Notes: generated from the sequence alone by a model not told the origin. A stretch of DNA of 64,000 nt from Peptococcaceae bacterium (GCA_012517475.1 JAAYUV010000034.1:34638-98637), one strand, 5' to 3'. Positions 42,225-51,511 are shown, counted from the first letter of the stretch. A program made the numbers and translations.

Positions 42225-43388
42225 TTGGCGGTTTGGAAATGGGAAGCTGTCGATGAAAAAAGAGGTGTTCACAGGGGGATATGGGAAGAAGCAGACGAAA
42301 ATCTGATTTTGTCCCGCTTGTGGAAAGAAAAATTGTACCCTGTGCATATTCGGAGAATGATTTTTGGTTGGTTATGGATCAGAAGAGGAGCTTGGAACAG
42401 AAAACTTTACTGGTCCAGGACAGCCCGAAAAATCGGTACTTTATTGCAAACAGGCGTCTCTCTTCTGATCATTCTCGAAATCATGGCCGATAAAGAAGTG
42501 TATCCTGCCAGGAAAAGACTTTGGAAAAAGGTCAGTGCTGTAGTTCAAACCGGGAATGACTTTTCTGCAGGCCTTAAAGGATTTTATCCATCACCGGGAA
42601 AGTTTTTGGAATTAATGATGATGACGGGAGAAAAAACCGGAACACTGGCCGCCTGCTTATTGGAAGCGGCCGGAGAATTGGAAGAAGAATATTTTTTTGA
42701 GAAAAGAATAAAAACGGCAATGTTTTATCCGGTGTTACTTCTCATAACCGCTGTTACAGTGGTTTATATCCTGAGTATCCTGGTGCTTCCTATGTATGAG
42801 AACCTTTTTCTCGGGCTTAATGCGGACTTGCCGCTTATTTCAAGACTCTTGTTTAAGGTTGGCTCCAATCTTCCGTGGATAATCGGGTTAGCCGGAGTAA
42901 CAGCTGCCGGCTTTCAATGGCTTAAAAAAAGAAGATTCTGGGGATTACCCGGAATGGGGAAGATCCAAAAACTTAGGTCGGTAATGCAGTTTTGTTCCAC
43001 TCTTCACCGCTTCATGGATGCCGGTCTTCCTCTCCTGGAATCCTTATCCTTATTAGAACAAATCGTAAAAGAAGATCAGCTTGCCAAACTGGTCCGGGAA
43101 TTGAAATTTGCCGTAAGTGAAGGCAAAAGGATATCTCCGGTGCTTGAAGCGAACGGGTATTTTCCGGCTGAGGCGGCCGCCTTGCTGGGAGTTGCGGAGG
43201 AATCGGGGAAATTAAGCGAGATGCTTGCACACGTTGCCGAAATGAATAAGAGAGAGCTTCAGGAAAACCTGGAGAGTTACTCCCGTTTTGTGGAGCCCCT
43301 ATTAATTTTAGGGATGGCCGGATTGGTTGGGATTGTTGCAATCGGCGTTCTTATGCCAATCTTTGATATGAGCATGCATATCCAATAA
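42225..43388 (+). CDS. pilC: type IV pilus platform protein PilC (cluster 2)
   Basis: A 387-residue GspF/PilC-type protein, more diverged than that of cluster 1. It has the two helical repeats (ARKIGTLLQTGVSLLIILEI and FCSTLHRFMDAGLPLLESLS) and the GE..G.L motifs (MMTGEKTGTLAACL, GVAEESGKLSEML), plus membrane helices at ~160-190, 200-220 and 360-385. The start is uncertain; TTG at 42225 follows GGGGATTGGA, while TTG at 42210 lacks a ribosome-binding site. No ATG is available early in the frame. Confidence 0.88.
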   Translation: MAVWKWEAVDEKRGVHRGIWEEADENLILSRLWKEKLYPVHIRRMIFGWLWIRRGAWNRKLYWSRTARKIGTLLQTGVSLLIILEIMADKEVYPARKRLWKKVSAVVQTGNDFSAGLKGFYPSPGKFLELMMMTGEKTGTLAACLLEAAGELEEEYFFEKRIKTAMFYPVLLLITAVTVVYILSILVLPMYENLFLGLNADLPLISRLLFKVGSNLPWIIGLAGVTAAGFQWLKKRRFWGLPGMGKIQKLRSVMQFCSTLHRFMDAGLPLLESLSLLEQIVKEDQLAKLVRELKFAVSEGKRISPVLEANGYFPAEAAALLGVAEESGKLSEMLAHVAEMNKRELQENLESYSRFVEPLLILGMAGLVGIVAIGVLMPIFDMSMHIQ

Positions 43389-43396
43389 TCAGGCGG

Positions 43397-43882
43397 ATGC
43401 TAAAGAAAGTAGGTCTCGTCATGTCTCGTAAAAATGATTCCGGATTTACCCTGCTCGAAATCATGCTGGTTGTAGTCATATTGTCTATGTTGGCAGCGGT
43501 TGCCGTGCCAAGGCTGGCCGCCAGTTCCCAAACAGCAAGGGAGAAAGCGGATATTACTTCGGGCAGGGAGGTTAAATCAGCGCTGGACAGGTATCAGGTT
43601 GAGAATGGGATTTATCCGAGGATCGGAGAATTACAGGAGAGCAATGGTTCAATTACAGGAAGCATACTCATCCCCGGCTATATTCGTAAATTGGATTCCC
43701 AGGTTACCCAACAGAATCCGCCGGTCGAGAAAAGGGGATTCGGTATCGCTGACTTGACTAATGGAACCGAAAATGCGGAATCAAGGCATTTGATTATGAT
43801 TCTTCTGACCACTGACGGTTCTTCCGCGGAGGTCAAGGTTTATGACCAGACACTGACAAAAGTACTTTGGTCTTCTATCTGA
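43397..43882 (+). CDS. type IV prepilin / GspG-like (cluster 2)
   Basis: Up to 161 residues: SRKNDSG then FTLLEIMLVVVILSMLAAVAVP, a canonical class III prepilin with Phe +1 and Glu +5. The head has ADITSGREVKSALDRYQVEN and NGIYPRIGELQ, the GspG-like helix and loop. Two starts fit: ATG at 43397 (GGCGG before it) and ATG at 43421, which gives a shorter leader. It lies between pilC and pilD and may be the major subunit of cluster 2. Confidence 0.9.
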   Translation: MLKKVGLVMSRKNDSGFTLLEIMLVVVILSMLAAVAVPRLAASSQTAREKADITSGREVKSALDRYQVENGIYPRIGELQESNGSITGSILIPGYIRKLDSQVTQQNPPVEKRGFGIADLTNGTENAESRHLIMILLTTDGSSAEVKVYDQTLTKVLWSSI

Positions 43883-43903
43883 CAGGTAAAGTGAGGCGTT
43901 AAC

Positions 43904-44656
43904 ATGACAACGGTGTATGCAGTTATTTATGGGGTTTTTGGTTTGCTGATCGGAAGCTTTTTGAATGTCGTTATTTTCAGGGTGCCTAAAGGCGAATCCA
44001 TTGTATCGCCGGGATCCCATTGCCCGGAATGCGGTCATTATCTTCGTCCCTGGGAACTTATTCCGGTGTTAAGTTATCTCTTTCTCAGAGGGAGATGCGG
44101 AAAATGCGGCACAACCATTTCCTGGCGATACCCGGCTATCGAATTGCTTACAGGATTTCTTTTTGTGGCTACTTATTTGACAAGGACGAACCGCACTACT
44201 CCGGGTTTGATTTTTGACCTTGTCTTTGTTGCGCTGCTTATTGCCTTGACTTTTATTGATATGGACACATTCAGGCTCCCGGATGTATTGGTAATTCTTG
44301 TGGCTGGAATTGGACTCATCAACACGTTTATCACCGGAGATCCTGTTCTTTGGCGCAGTCTGATCGGAGCGCTCGGAATGGGAGGAATTTTCTTTCTGGT
44401 TGCCTATTTTTATCCGGAAGGAATGGGCATGGGGGATGTGAAATTTGTGGCAGCCTTGGGGCTGTATGTAGGATTTCCAAACATTTTTGTTGCGGTTTTT
44501 TTAGCCAGCTTGTTGGGGATTTTTATCGGGGGTCTCCGTATGGTTGTATACCAAAAAGAACTGAAAGATCCTATTCCCTTTGGGCCTTTTTTAGCCGGCG
44601 GATCTTTACTCCTGTTATTTTTCCAGGAAACGATTAATCATATGATTAATTTTTAG
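43904..44656 (+). CDS. pilD: prepilin peptidase / N-methyltransferase PilD
   Basis: A 250-residue polytopic membrane aspartyl protease that cuts and methylates the prepilins of both clusters. The N-terminal part has GSFLNVVIFRVPKGESIVSP, the zinc pair CPECGHYLRPWELIPV and CGKCGTTISWRYP; the catalytic Asp residues lie in TFIDMDTFRLPD and GMGMGDVKFVAALG. Eight hydrophobic helices are evident. As the only peptidase in the window it probably serves all of the pilins here. Confidence 0.96.
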   Translation: MTTVYAVIYGVFGLLIGSFLNVVIFRVPKGESIVSPGSHCPECGHYLRPWELIPVLSYLFLRGRCGKCGTTISWRYPAIELLTGFLFVATYLTRTNRTTPGLIFDLVFVALLIALTFIDMDTFRLPDVLVILVAGIGLINTFITGDPVLWRSLIGALGMGGIFFLVAYFYPEGMGMGDVKFVAALGLYVGFPNIFVAVFLASLLGIFIGGLRMVVYQKELKDPIPFGPFLAGGSLLLLFFQETINHMINF

Positions 44657-44669
44657 TATTGAGGAAGAA

Positions 44670-45968
44670 ATGGTTTGGACAGATAGGCAGGTATGGATAG
44701 AGATAAGGCAGGACGAAGTCGGATTTTTATATACTAAGAAGAAAAACTGCAAATCTGACACTTCATTCCTGTATGAAAGGCTGCCTTATCGTATAAAAGA
44801 GTCTAACGCTGAAGAAAATGAAGATTTAACCTATGTTTTGCAGTGTTTTCGTGAGAAAAACTACGGGAAAAGTTTAGTTCCCGCTTATCTGATCATTCCT
44901 TTTGAGAACGGTTTGATCCGGGAAATGCGGTTACCCTGGATCAATAAAAGAAAAAGGAATGAAGCGGTTCAGTATTATATCCGCAACGAAATTCCGGTAT
45001 TGCTTGATGATTTTGTCTATCATTATTCCATTTTGGAGGACGAAACCAAAGAATTTTTACATATTCACTTAGCCGCTGCCAGAAAGGAAATTATCTCTGC
45101 CTATGGCCGGATCATGAAAGAAGCCGGTTATTTTCTGCAAGGGGTAGAGTTTGCTCTATCTGCCATTGGAGAAACCGTGAACTCCAAACGGACAGTTATT
45201 TTTTTACAGGGACTGAAGGAAAACAGGGCTCAATTTATCTTATACAAAAACGGTGTTCCACAGACGGTCACGGAAATCGAGCTGAATCAATATGATCAGG
45301 CAAAATATCACATCTACCTTGCTTTGAAAGGATTAGAGCTTCCCATTGACCTTATTTTAACCGATCAGAGCCGCCAAGCGGAAAGGTTAGCCCGTTTGCT
45401 GATGGATTATAGTCAAAATGATTTGGAACTTGCCAATGATCGGGAATTTCAACGCCAGGTATTATGGGCAGAACGGCAAAGGGTAAAAAGCGGAAAGAAT
45501 AATAATTTCTATAAGACGTTTTTGCGTCCCATAAAGGCAAAAATGGCTGCCGGCTTTCTCGGTGGGATCTTGACAGTAATGATATTTTTCGGGGCAGTAA
45601 TCTGGTTTCCGTCTTTTCAGAATTATTTCCGCGTTCTGAATGAAAACCAGGTTCTTCAGGATCAATTACAACACTTGAAAAGCAACGAAGAAACAGTCAT
45701 TTGGGAAGGGTGGAAAAAGGAACAGGGGGTTTCCTCTTTAAACTTGAAAAACGTCGGGAATATCCTTCCCTTTATCCGTGAAGGAATGAATGTAACACGA
45801 ATGAATTATAAGCAAGGTATTTTGGTTCTCTGGATAGAGAGCAGGGATAACGCTTCTGTCACGTCCCTGATCGGGAATCTTACGGCGGCAGGCTGGAAGG
45901 ACCCCTCACTCTTGGAATATAAATATACCGCTGAAAAAACGTCGGTATGCTTACGTATTAAAAAATAA
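44670..45968 (+). CDS. PilM/PilN fusion (GspL-like)
   Basis: A 432-residue protein. Residues ~1-270 are a degenerate actin-like PilM domain (PAYLIIPFENGLIREMRLPW, YYIRNEIPVLLDDFVYHY), then one membrane helix near 292-312 (MAAGFLGGILTVMIFFGAVI), a coiled coil and a small PilN-like domain (NVTRMNYKQGILVLWIES). This is the plan of GspL in type II secretion, whereas cluster 1 keeps PilM and PilN as separate genes. Its partner PilO follows 13 bp later. Confidence 0.82.
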   Translation: MVWTDRQVWIEIRQDEVGFLYTKKKNCKSDTSFLYERLPYRIKESNAEENEDLTYVLQCFREKNYGKSLVPAYLIIPFENGLIREMRLPWINKRKRNEAVQYYIRNEIPVLLDDFVYHYSILEDETKEFLHIHLAAARKEIISAYGRIMKEAGYFLQGVEFALSAIGETVNSKRTVIFLQGLKENRAQFILYKNGVPQTVTEIELNQYDQAKYHIYLALKGLELPIDLILTDQSRQAERLARLLMDYSQNDLELANDREFQRQVLWAERQRVKSGKNNNFYKTFLRPIKAKMAAGFLGGILTVMIFFGAVIWFPSFQNYFRVLNENQVLQDQLQHLKSNEETVIWEGWKKEQGVSSLNLKNVGNILPFIREGMNVTRMNYKQGILVLWIESRDNASVTSLIGNLTAAGWKDPSLLEYKYTAEKTSVCLRIKK

Positions 45969-45981
45969 AGCAGGATATGTT

Positions 45982-46518
45982 ATGGTGAAAGGGTTTTCAG
46001 AAAATGTCAGGCGGATATTGGATCATCTTTCCCTGGAAAGGATTATTGTTTTGGGTGGTTTATCTGTCCTTTTGACAGCACTGTTTCTTTTTGCGGGGCT
46101 TATGATTCCTTTGGGACTGCAGACTGAAGAGCGGCTGATGGAAGGGAATTCTTTACGCGCCCAAATCCGGGAACTTGAATTTCAGCATAAGGAAACATCA
46201 AAATTAATACCCCAATCTGCAGATTTGCCTGCAGCTGTCAGTGATTTGAGAGACCGCTTCCTGGCCAACGGGTTTCAGATTGAGGAAATTCTTTTAACCC
46301 CTATGAGTGATCCGGGGAAGGTAAGCCTCCACCAAACCGGGATCAGGATTATCGTAACGGGGGAGAAAGCAGCAGTGTTCACTGTCTTGACAGAAGCTCA
46401 AAAGAATAACGGATTTCCTTTTTTGGTTCAGGAAATTGATATAAAAGACAGCAGGATCGAGATTCAGGCTCGGATCTTACTCGCAGGCTCAAACAAAATG
46501 GTTAATTCTGGAACGTGA
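45982..46518 (+). CDS. PilO-like protein (cluster 2)
   Basis: A 178-residue bitopic protein: a membrane helix near 18-40 (IIVLGGLSVLLTALFLFAGL), a coiled coil, and a small alpha/beta domain (IEEILLTPMSDPGKVSLHQT). Position and layout identify the PilO/GspM-type partner of the preceding fusion. It closes cluster 2; no terminator is visible behind it. Confidence 0.78.
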   Translation: MVKGFSENVRRILDHLSLERIIVLGGLSVLLTALFLFAGLMIPLGLQTEERLMEGNSLRAQIRELEFQHKETSKLIPQSADLPAAVSDLRDRFLANGFQIEEILLTPMSDPGKVSLHQTGIRIIVTGEKAAVFTVLTEAQKNNGFPFLVQEIDIKDSRIEIQARILLAGSNKMVNSGT

Positions 46519-46562
46519 CAAACCATCTTTCCATATCTTGATCAGTGGGAGGTGGTTTCTTT

Positions 46563-47132
46563 ATGCAGGAATATTGCATAAAATCCGGGGATAATTTTCA
46601 TAAACTTGCCCAGCAGCTGGGCTGCTGCTGGCAGGATTTTACTGCTGCGAACCCTGGAATTGATCCTTGCACGCTTCAAGTTGGACAGATCATCATGCTT
46701 CCTCCGGAAGCAGCCAAGACCCAATCTGTAGGATGCGCCGATTTACTTGGACAGGGAATAGACGGAAGATGTGATGACGTAATTGTTGAGGTAGAAGGAG
46801 TTAAGTTTCGGGTAACAAGAATTGGCGAACCAACAACACCCCATGAGCTTCACCTGATCCTCCCGCGGACAGAGATTCACAAAGTGGAGCATCCTATGAA
46901 CGGGCTTGTTGAAACGTCCATTATGATAAGCAATATCAATATTGTGAATTCTCCGCGATTTGAGGGTGAAGGCGGGGATAAAGCGGAGCAGAGTCAAGGC
47001 TTAAGTCAGAAGCAAATTGAAAGCTTTGGCCAAATTCAGCAAAGCCAGGGTCAATTCAGCCAGAATTTTGACCAAGACTCCAACCAGAACTACAGCGTAA
47101 GTTTCGGCCAAAACTATAATCAAAATTATTAG
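46563..47132 (+). CDS. LysM-domain protein with Gln/Asn-rich tail
   Basis: A 189-residue protein. The N-terminal LysM module reads YCIKSGDNFHKLAQQLGCCW with ANPGIDPCTLQVGQIIMLPP, so it may bind peptidoglycan or a spore-coat layer. A middle domain (DDVIVEVEGVKFRVTRIGEP) of unknown type follows. The last ~50 residues consist largely of Gln, Asn, Ser, Phe and Tyr in repeats such as QNYSVSFGQNYNQNY. There is no signal peptide, which fits spore-coat or inner-coat proteins made in the mother cell. ATG at 46563 follows GTGGGAGGTGG. The assignment as a coat protein is inferred. Confidence 0.75.
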   Translation: MQEYCIKSGDNFHKLAQQLGCCWQDFTAANPGIDPCTLQVGQIIMLPPEAAKTQSVGCADLLGQGIDGRCDDVIVEVEGVKFRVTRIGEPTTPHELHLILPRTEIHKVEHPMNGLVETSIMISNINIVNSPRFEGEGGDKAEQSQGLSQKQIESFGQIQQSQGQFSQNFDQDSNQNYSVSFGQNYNQNY

Positions 47133-47231
47133 GATAACCTGGTATCCTCATTTTATTATGTTTCTTGGTTTTGCAGGGAACTTCATCTTATGTTAGGATT
47201 AATATGATATTGTTATAACCATGCAAGGAGA

Positions 47232-47254
47232 GCCACTATTCCGGTAATAGTGGC
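47232..47254 (+). other. perfect hairpin upstream of aroQ
   Basis: GCCACTATT and AATAGTGGC enclose CCGGT. There is no T-run behind it. It could end transcription from the LysM gene or act in the aroQ leader. Confidence 0.45.
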
Positions 47255-47340
47255 AGATACATAGATATAGGGTAACGGATGCCGGGAGTAAATTATTTTT
47301 AGATGATGGATAACAAAAAATATTGAAAAAGGAGAAATCG

Positions 47341-47811
47341 ATGAACAAGATTTATGTTTTACATGGGGTAAATCTCCATCTATTGGGGGTGAGAGAGCCG
47401 GAGATCTATGGCAAGACAAGCCTTGCCGAGTTGAACCAAAAGCTCCTGACTATGGGCAGTGAAAACCGGATTCAAGTGGAATGCCGTCAAACCAATCACG
47501 AGGGGGAAATGGTGGACTGGATTACAAGCCTGAAACCATCTAATTTTTTGATCCTCAACCCCGGCGCCTGGACACATACCAGCTATGCTTTGCATGATGC
47601 CATTAAAGGGGTTAATGTACCTGCGCTGGAAGTACATCTCTCGAATATTTATGCGCGGGAGAGCTTCCGAGCCCATTCCGTAGTTGCCGGGGCTTGTATC
47701 GGGCAGATCAGCGGCTTGGGAACAGACAGTTATTTACTGGCTTTGGCCTATGCGGTTGAATTCCAAAAATACCGTCAGAATAAAGGGGATGAAAAACTTG
47801 AGGATAGATAA
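47341..47811 (+). CDS. aroQ: type II 3-dehydroquinate dehydratase
   Basis: A 156-residue enzyme converting 3-dehydroquinate to 3-dehydroshikimate. It starts KIYVLHGVNLHLLGVREPEI (the usual version is NGPNLNLLG, so HG replaces NG), then the catalytic Tyr in EIYGKTSLAEL, RQTNHEGEMVDWI, and the His in EVHLSNIYARESFRAHS. It works with aroB and aroE of the same window. ATG at 47341 follows AAAGGAG. It overlaps the peptidase gene by 23 bp. Confidence 0.93.
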   Translation: MNKIYVLHGVNLHLLGVREPEIYGKTSLAELNQKLLTMGSENRIQVECRQTNHEGEMVDWITSLKPSNFLILNPGAWTHTSYALHDAIKGVNVPALEVHLSNIYARESFRAHSVVAGACIGQISGLGTDSYLLALAYAVEFQKYRQNKGDEKLEDR

Positions 47812-48856
47812 ACTTCGTCAGGCTATGACCGAAAATGAATTGCCTGCGGTTCTTATTACCTCTTCCCCTAATGTTTTTTATTTCAGCGGGTTTACCGGAA
47901 CAAACGGAACACTGTTTATCACAATGGACAGGAAATATCTCCTGACAGACTTCAGATACATAGAACAAGCTGAAAAAGAAGCAAATGGTTTTGAAGTGAT
48001 CCGGGTTGATAGTGAACCTTCAGTAGAGATTGGAAAACTTTCCGAGGGGCTGCAATCAATCGGGATTGAAGAAAATACCCTTTCCTGGGCAGAGTACCGC
48101 CGGTTTAAAGAAGCCGCCGGGAACTGCAGATTGGCTGATGCTTCAGAGATCTTTAACAGGTTAAGAGAGGTGAAAGACCCGGCCGAAATAGAGATCCTGC
48201 GAAAGGCCATCCGGATTACGGATGAAGCCTTTGCCATGATCCTGGACAGGTTGAAACCCGGGGTTCAGGAAGAAGAGATTGCGTTGGAACTGGAATTTTC
48301 CCTCCGCAGGTTAGGGGCGAGCGGGCGGTCTTTTGATTATATCGTCGCATCCGGAGGGCGGTCTGCTCTTCCTCATGGAGTAGCATCCTCCAAAAAAATT
48401 ATTGCCGGAGAAGCGGTAACTCTGGATTTTGGGGCAAAATATCAATGGTATTGTTCAGACATGACCAGAACGGTTTTTATTGGTCAACCGGAAGCGAAGT
48501 ACAGGGAACTCTACCGGATTGTTCTGGAAGCGCAGGAAGCTGCGATTCAGGCCTTAAAGCCCGGAATGACGGGAAAGGAAGCAGACGCTGTCGCCAGGGA
48601 CGTGATTGGCAAAGCGGGGTATGGGGACTTTTTCGGCCATGGATTGGGGCATTCCCTGGGTTTGGAAATTCATGAAACACCCAGGTTAAATACCAGAGAG
48701 AATAAAGTTTTGGAGCCCGGAATGATTCTTACGGTGGAGCCGGGGATTTATTTGCCCGGTTGGGGCGGAGTCAGAATTGAAGATGTGATTCTTGTGACAA
48801 ATTTTGGCGCTGAAGTCTTGACACAAGCCTCAAAACAATTCATTATTATTGATTAG
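47789..48856 (+). CDS. M24 family Xaa-Pro aminopeptidase
   Basis: A 355-residue metallopeptidase of the PepP/PepQ group, which removes N-terminal residues linked to proline. Creatinase-like N-terminal domain, then the pita-bread fold with its metal ligands in VTLDFGAKYQWYCSDMTRTV, HGLGHSLGLEIHETPRLN and ILTVEPGIYLPGWGGVRIED. ATG at 47789 follows AAGGGGATG, overlapping aroQ; an upstream in-frame start is inside aroQ and is rejected. The aroQ-pepP-efp order is widely conserved in Firmicutes. Confidence 0.94.
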   Translation: MKNLRIDKLRQAMTENELPAVLITSSPNVFYFSGFTGTNGTLFITMDRKYLLTDFRYIEQAEKEANGFEVIRVDSEPSVEIGKLSEGLQSIGIEENTLSWAEYRRFKEAAGNCRLADASEIFNRLREVKDPAEIEILRKAIRITDEAFAMILDRLKPGVQEEEIALELEFSLRRLGASGRSFDYIVASGGRSALPHGVASSKKIIAGEAVTLDFGAKYQWYCSDMTRTVFIGQPEAKYRELYRIVLEAQEAAIQALKPGMTGKEADAVARDVIGKAGYGDFFGHGLGHSLGLEIHETPRLNTRENKVLEPGMILTVEPGIYLPGWGGVRIEDVILVTNFGAEVLTQASKQFIIID

Positions 48857-48909
48857 GAAAAGCATATAGCGGATAATCTATTACTAAAATTTACGGGAGG
48901 ATCAACTCA

Positions 48910-49467
48910 ATGATTTCTTCAAATGATTTTAAGACAGGTCTTACAATCGAAATTGACGGGGATGTTTTTCAGATAGTTGAATTCCAACATGTTAAACCGG
49001 GAAAAGGCTCTCCATTTGTCCGCACCAAAATTAAAAACGTCAAAACCGGTGCTGTCGTTGAAAAAAGATTTAACGCCGGTGAGAAAGTGGAGCGCGCCCG
49101 CCTGGACCGCCGTGAGATGCAGTACCTCTACAAAGACGGCGAACAATTTGTGGTGATGGACAATGAAAGTTTCGAACAGATCATGCTGACCGAAAACCAA
49201 ATCGGGGATCAGGTCAAATGGCTCAAGGAAAACATGAATCTCGGCGTTCTTCTGTATAATAACGAAGTGATTGGGGTAGATCTTCCCAATTCAGTAGAAC
49301 TGAAAGTCATTGAAACGGAACCCGGCGTCAAAGGCGACACAGCAACCGGCGGTTCCAAAAATGCGGTTGTGGAGACCGGAGCAAACGTCCAGGTTCCTTT
49401 CTTTGTGAATGAAGGGGATGTCCTGATTATTGATACCAGAACGGGAACATATGTATCGAGGGCGTAG
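48910..49467 (+). CDS. efp: translation elongation factor P
   Basis: A 185-residue EF-P that relieves ribosomes stalled at polyproline. KOW-like first domain ([20 protein letters not shown]) with the conserved tip Lys in [13 protein letters not shown], then the two OB domains, ending in [24 protein letters not shown] follows GGGAGGATCAACTCA. The modified Lys position is present. A strong terminator follows 50 bp later. Confidence 0.97.
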   Translation: MISSNDFKTGLTIEIDGDVFQIVEFQHVKPGKGSPFVRTKIKNVKTGAVVEKRFNAGEKVERARLDRREMQYLYKDGEQFVVMDNESFEQIMLTENQIGDQVKWLKENMNLGVLLYNNEVIGVDLPNSVELKVIETEPGVKGDTATGGSKNAVVETGANVQVPFFVNEGDVLIIDTRTGTYVSRA

Positions 49468-49517
49468 TTGAAAGCTTTAAAATAGTTTAAGAAAAAGAGT
49501 AAATAGATTTCCTGATG

Positions 49518-49543
49518 AGAGGGTGTAAATACGCCCTCTTTTT
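49518..49543 (+). terminator. terminator of the aroQ-pepP-efp transcript
   Basis: AGAGGGTGTA and TACGCCCTCT, a 10-bp stem with one G-U pair and a 2-base AA centre, then TTTT. Confidence 0.85.
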
Positions 49544-49589
49544 GCATGGGAATTGCAGCCGGCACACTTCCGCAACAAGATTGAACCAT

Positions 49590-49630
49590 AAAAAAGATTG
49601 TGATCCAATAATTGTGATCCAATCTTTTTT
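49590..49630 (+). terminator. second hairpin before spoIIIAA
   Basis: AAAAAAGATTG pairs with CAATCTTTTTT around a loop that holds a direct repeat of ATTGTGATCCAA. It has A-runs on one side and T-runs on the other, so it could terminate in either direction. Confidence 0.6.
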
Positions 49631-49708
49631 TATTTTCCCTAATCAAAAAAACAATTCTAAAAACATTTTCTGGGACATACCTTCTTATTACAGAGGAGGT
49701 CTAGAGAG

Positions 49709-50752
49709 ATGATAACCAGGGTATCCTCCCCCGTTTTGGCGAGAAACAAAGATCTTTCAACAGAAAAGGAATCTCCGGAAGAAGGGGTTATCCGCTGGCT
49801 CAATGAGAGGATCGGAAAGGTCATCCAGGCTGCGGTAAAGCAGCTGGGGCAAACGGAAAAGATAGAGGAAATCAGGTTGAGGGTCAATCAGCCATTAATC
49901 ATACGCACGGAAAGAAAAGAATATTTTATTACGGCCTCCGGTCTGCTGGGATCGAAAGAGACAGCTTACTCGGTAACCAAAGCAGATCTGATTGAGATTC
50001 TGGATAGGATGACACATAGTTCGATATATGCGGCAGAAGAAGAATTAAGACAGGGTTTTTTTACCCTGTCCGGCGGACACCGGGTAGGGATCAGCGGAGA
50101 AACAGTAGTAGAAAACGGTATGATCAGGACAATCAAAAACATTTCAGCACTGAATTTCCGTCTTGCCAGGCAGCCCGGGAGCAAAGCAGTTCATCTTTTA
50201 CCCTTGCTCTTGGACAGAAATAAAAATCTTTGTCATACCCTGCTGGTTTCACCACCGAGGGGAGGAAAGACCACAGTCTTAAGGCTGTTGGTTAAATCCT
50301 TAAGCGACGGGGTGCCGGAACTCGGTCTTGAGGGACAAAGCGTCGGAGTGGTCGATGAAAGAAGTGAAATTGCAGGAATGTGGCAGGGGACTCCGGCATT
50401 TGACCTGGGGTGCAGGACGGATGTTCTGGACAGATGCCCAAAAGTTCAGGGTTTAAATATGTTGATTCGATCCATGTCACCCTCCATTGTAGCGGTGGAC
50501 GAATTAGGCGGGCCGGATGAGGTATTTGCCCTCAACGACGCGGTACGCTGCGGGGTGAAAATCCTGGCAACCGCTCATGCGGGAAGTCTGGAAGAATTGC
50601 GGAGAAGGCCTTTTTTACAAGACCTCTTCGAAAAACAGGTTTTCGAAAGAGCGGTTATTCTCAGCAGGGACAGGGGACCGGGAACGATTGAAGGAGTTTA
50701 CGATCTTGTAACGGGAAATACGTTATCTTCAGGACTAAACAGGCGGGTGTAA
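49709..50752 (+). CDS. spoIIIAA: stage III sporulation protein AA, ATPase
   Basis: A 347-residue secretion-type ATPase of the SpoIIIA-SpoIIQ channel between mother cell and forespore. Walker A SPPRGGKTTVLRLL near 182-195, Walker B PSIVAVDELGGPDEV, and the N-terminal domain with EIRLRVNQPLIIRT and GGHRVGISGETVVENG. GAGGAGG precedes the ATG. It is the first gene of an unbroken spoIIIAA-AH operon, normally controlled by sigma-E; no certain promoter was seen. Confidence 0.96.
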   Translation: MITRVSSPVLARNKDLSTEKESPEEGVIRWLNERIGKVIQAAVKQLGQTEKIEEIRLRVNQPLIIRTERKEYFITASGLLGSKETAYSVTKADLIEILDRMTHSSIYAAEEELRQGFFTLSGGHRVGISGETVVENGMIRTIKNISALNFRLARQPGSKAVHLLPLLLDRNKNLCHTLLVSPPRGGKTTVLRLLVKSLSDGVPELGLEGQSVGVVDERSEIAGMWQGTPAFDLGCRTDVLDRCPKVQGLNMLIRSMSPSIVAVDELGGPDEVFALNDAVRCGVKILATAHAGSLEELRRRPFLQDLFEKQVFERAVILSRDRGPGTIEGVYDLVTGNTLSSGLNRRV

Positions 50753-50785
50753 AAAATACATTAAGATTGCAAAAGGGGTACTCTC

Positions 50786-51295
50786 ATGCTGGTAATAGGA
50801 TATTTGGGACTAATTATCGGGTTTGGCAGCCTGGGGTTATTACAAGCGATGCGTATACGGAAACGTCCCCGGGAGATCCGGGAGTTTGTCCAAGCGTTAG
50901 TTCTTCTGGACACGGAAATATACTGGGGGGCGACACCCCTTCCGGCGGCTTTCTCTGTTTTGAAAGAGTGGACAGAATCGCCGTGGAAAGAGTTTTTCGG
51001 CAAACTGGAACAATATTTGAGAAGAGGGGAGAATGCCTGGACATCCTGGGAAAAAGCATGCAAAGAACAGCAGAAAAAAACTTGTTTACTGGATGAAGAT
51101 TGGGGAATCATTAGAGGAATCGGCAAGGGGTTGGGAAGATCGGATCGCTGTGAACAGCATAAGAACCTGGAACTTGCGCAGAAACAGTTGGCTCATGCCG
51201 ACGAGAAAGCAAGGCTCCAGGCAGACAGTAAAGCCAAAATGTGGTCTTACCTTGGTTTCCTGGGTGGAATGGTGATTGTTATTTTTATTATGTAA
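50786..51295 (+). CDS. spoIIIAB: stage III sporulation protein AB
   Basis: A 169-residue protein, resembling the first half of a GspF-type platform protein. N-terminal membrane helix at ~1-20 (LVIGYLGLIIGFGSLGLL), a cytoplasmic helical bundle with REFVQALVLLDTEIYWGATP, and a C-terminal membrane helix SYLGFLGGMVIVIFIM. It probably anchors the SpoIIIAA ATPase. Starts 34 bp after spoIIIAA. Confidence 0.93.
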   Translation: MLVIGYLGLIIGFGSLGLLQAMRIRKRPREIREFVQALVLLDTEIYWGATPLPAAFSVLKEWTESPWKEFFGKLEQYLRRGENAWTSWEKACKEQQKKTCLLDEDWGIIRGIGKGLGRSDRCEQHKNLELAQKQLAHADEKARLQADSKAKMWSYLGFLGGMVIVIFIM

Positions 51296-51313
51296 GGAAA
51301 GAAGGTAGATAGT

Positions 51314-51511
51314 ATGAGCTTTGACCTGATTCTAAGAGTTGCCGGGATTGGATTATTAGTAGGTATTTTTGCCATGATCCTGAGTGAGGCCGGGAAGAAA
51401 GAGCAGGCGCAGATGGTGACCATCGCCGGGGTCGTAGTCGTTTTGTATATGGTAATCCAGAGTATATCCGAGCTTTTTATCCTTGTAAAAAGTGTCTTCA
51501 AACTCTACTAG
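51314..51511 (+). CDS. spoIIIAC: stage III sporulation protein AC
   Basis: A 65-residue membrane protein with two helices (LILRVAGIGLLVGIFAMIL, then MVTIAGVVVVLYMVIQSISE). Size and pattern match SpoIIIAC exactly. ATG follows AAAGAAGG. Confidence 0.93.
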   Translation: MSFDLILRVAGIGLLVGIFAMILSEAGKKEQAQMVTIAGVVVVLYMVIQSISELFILVKSVFKLY

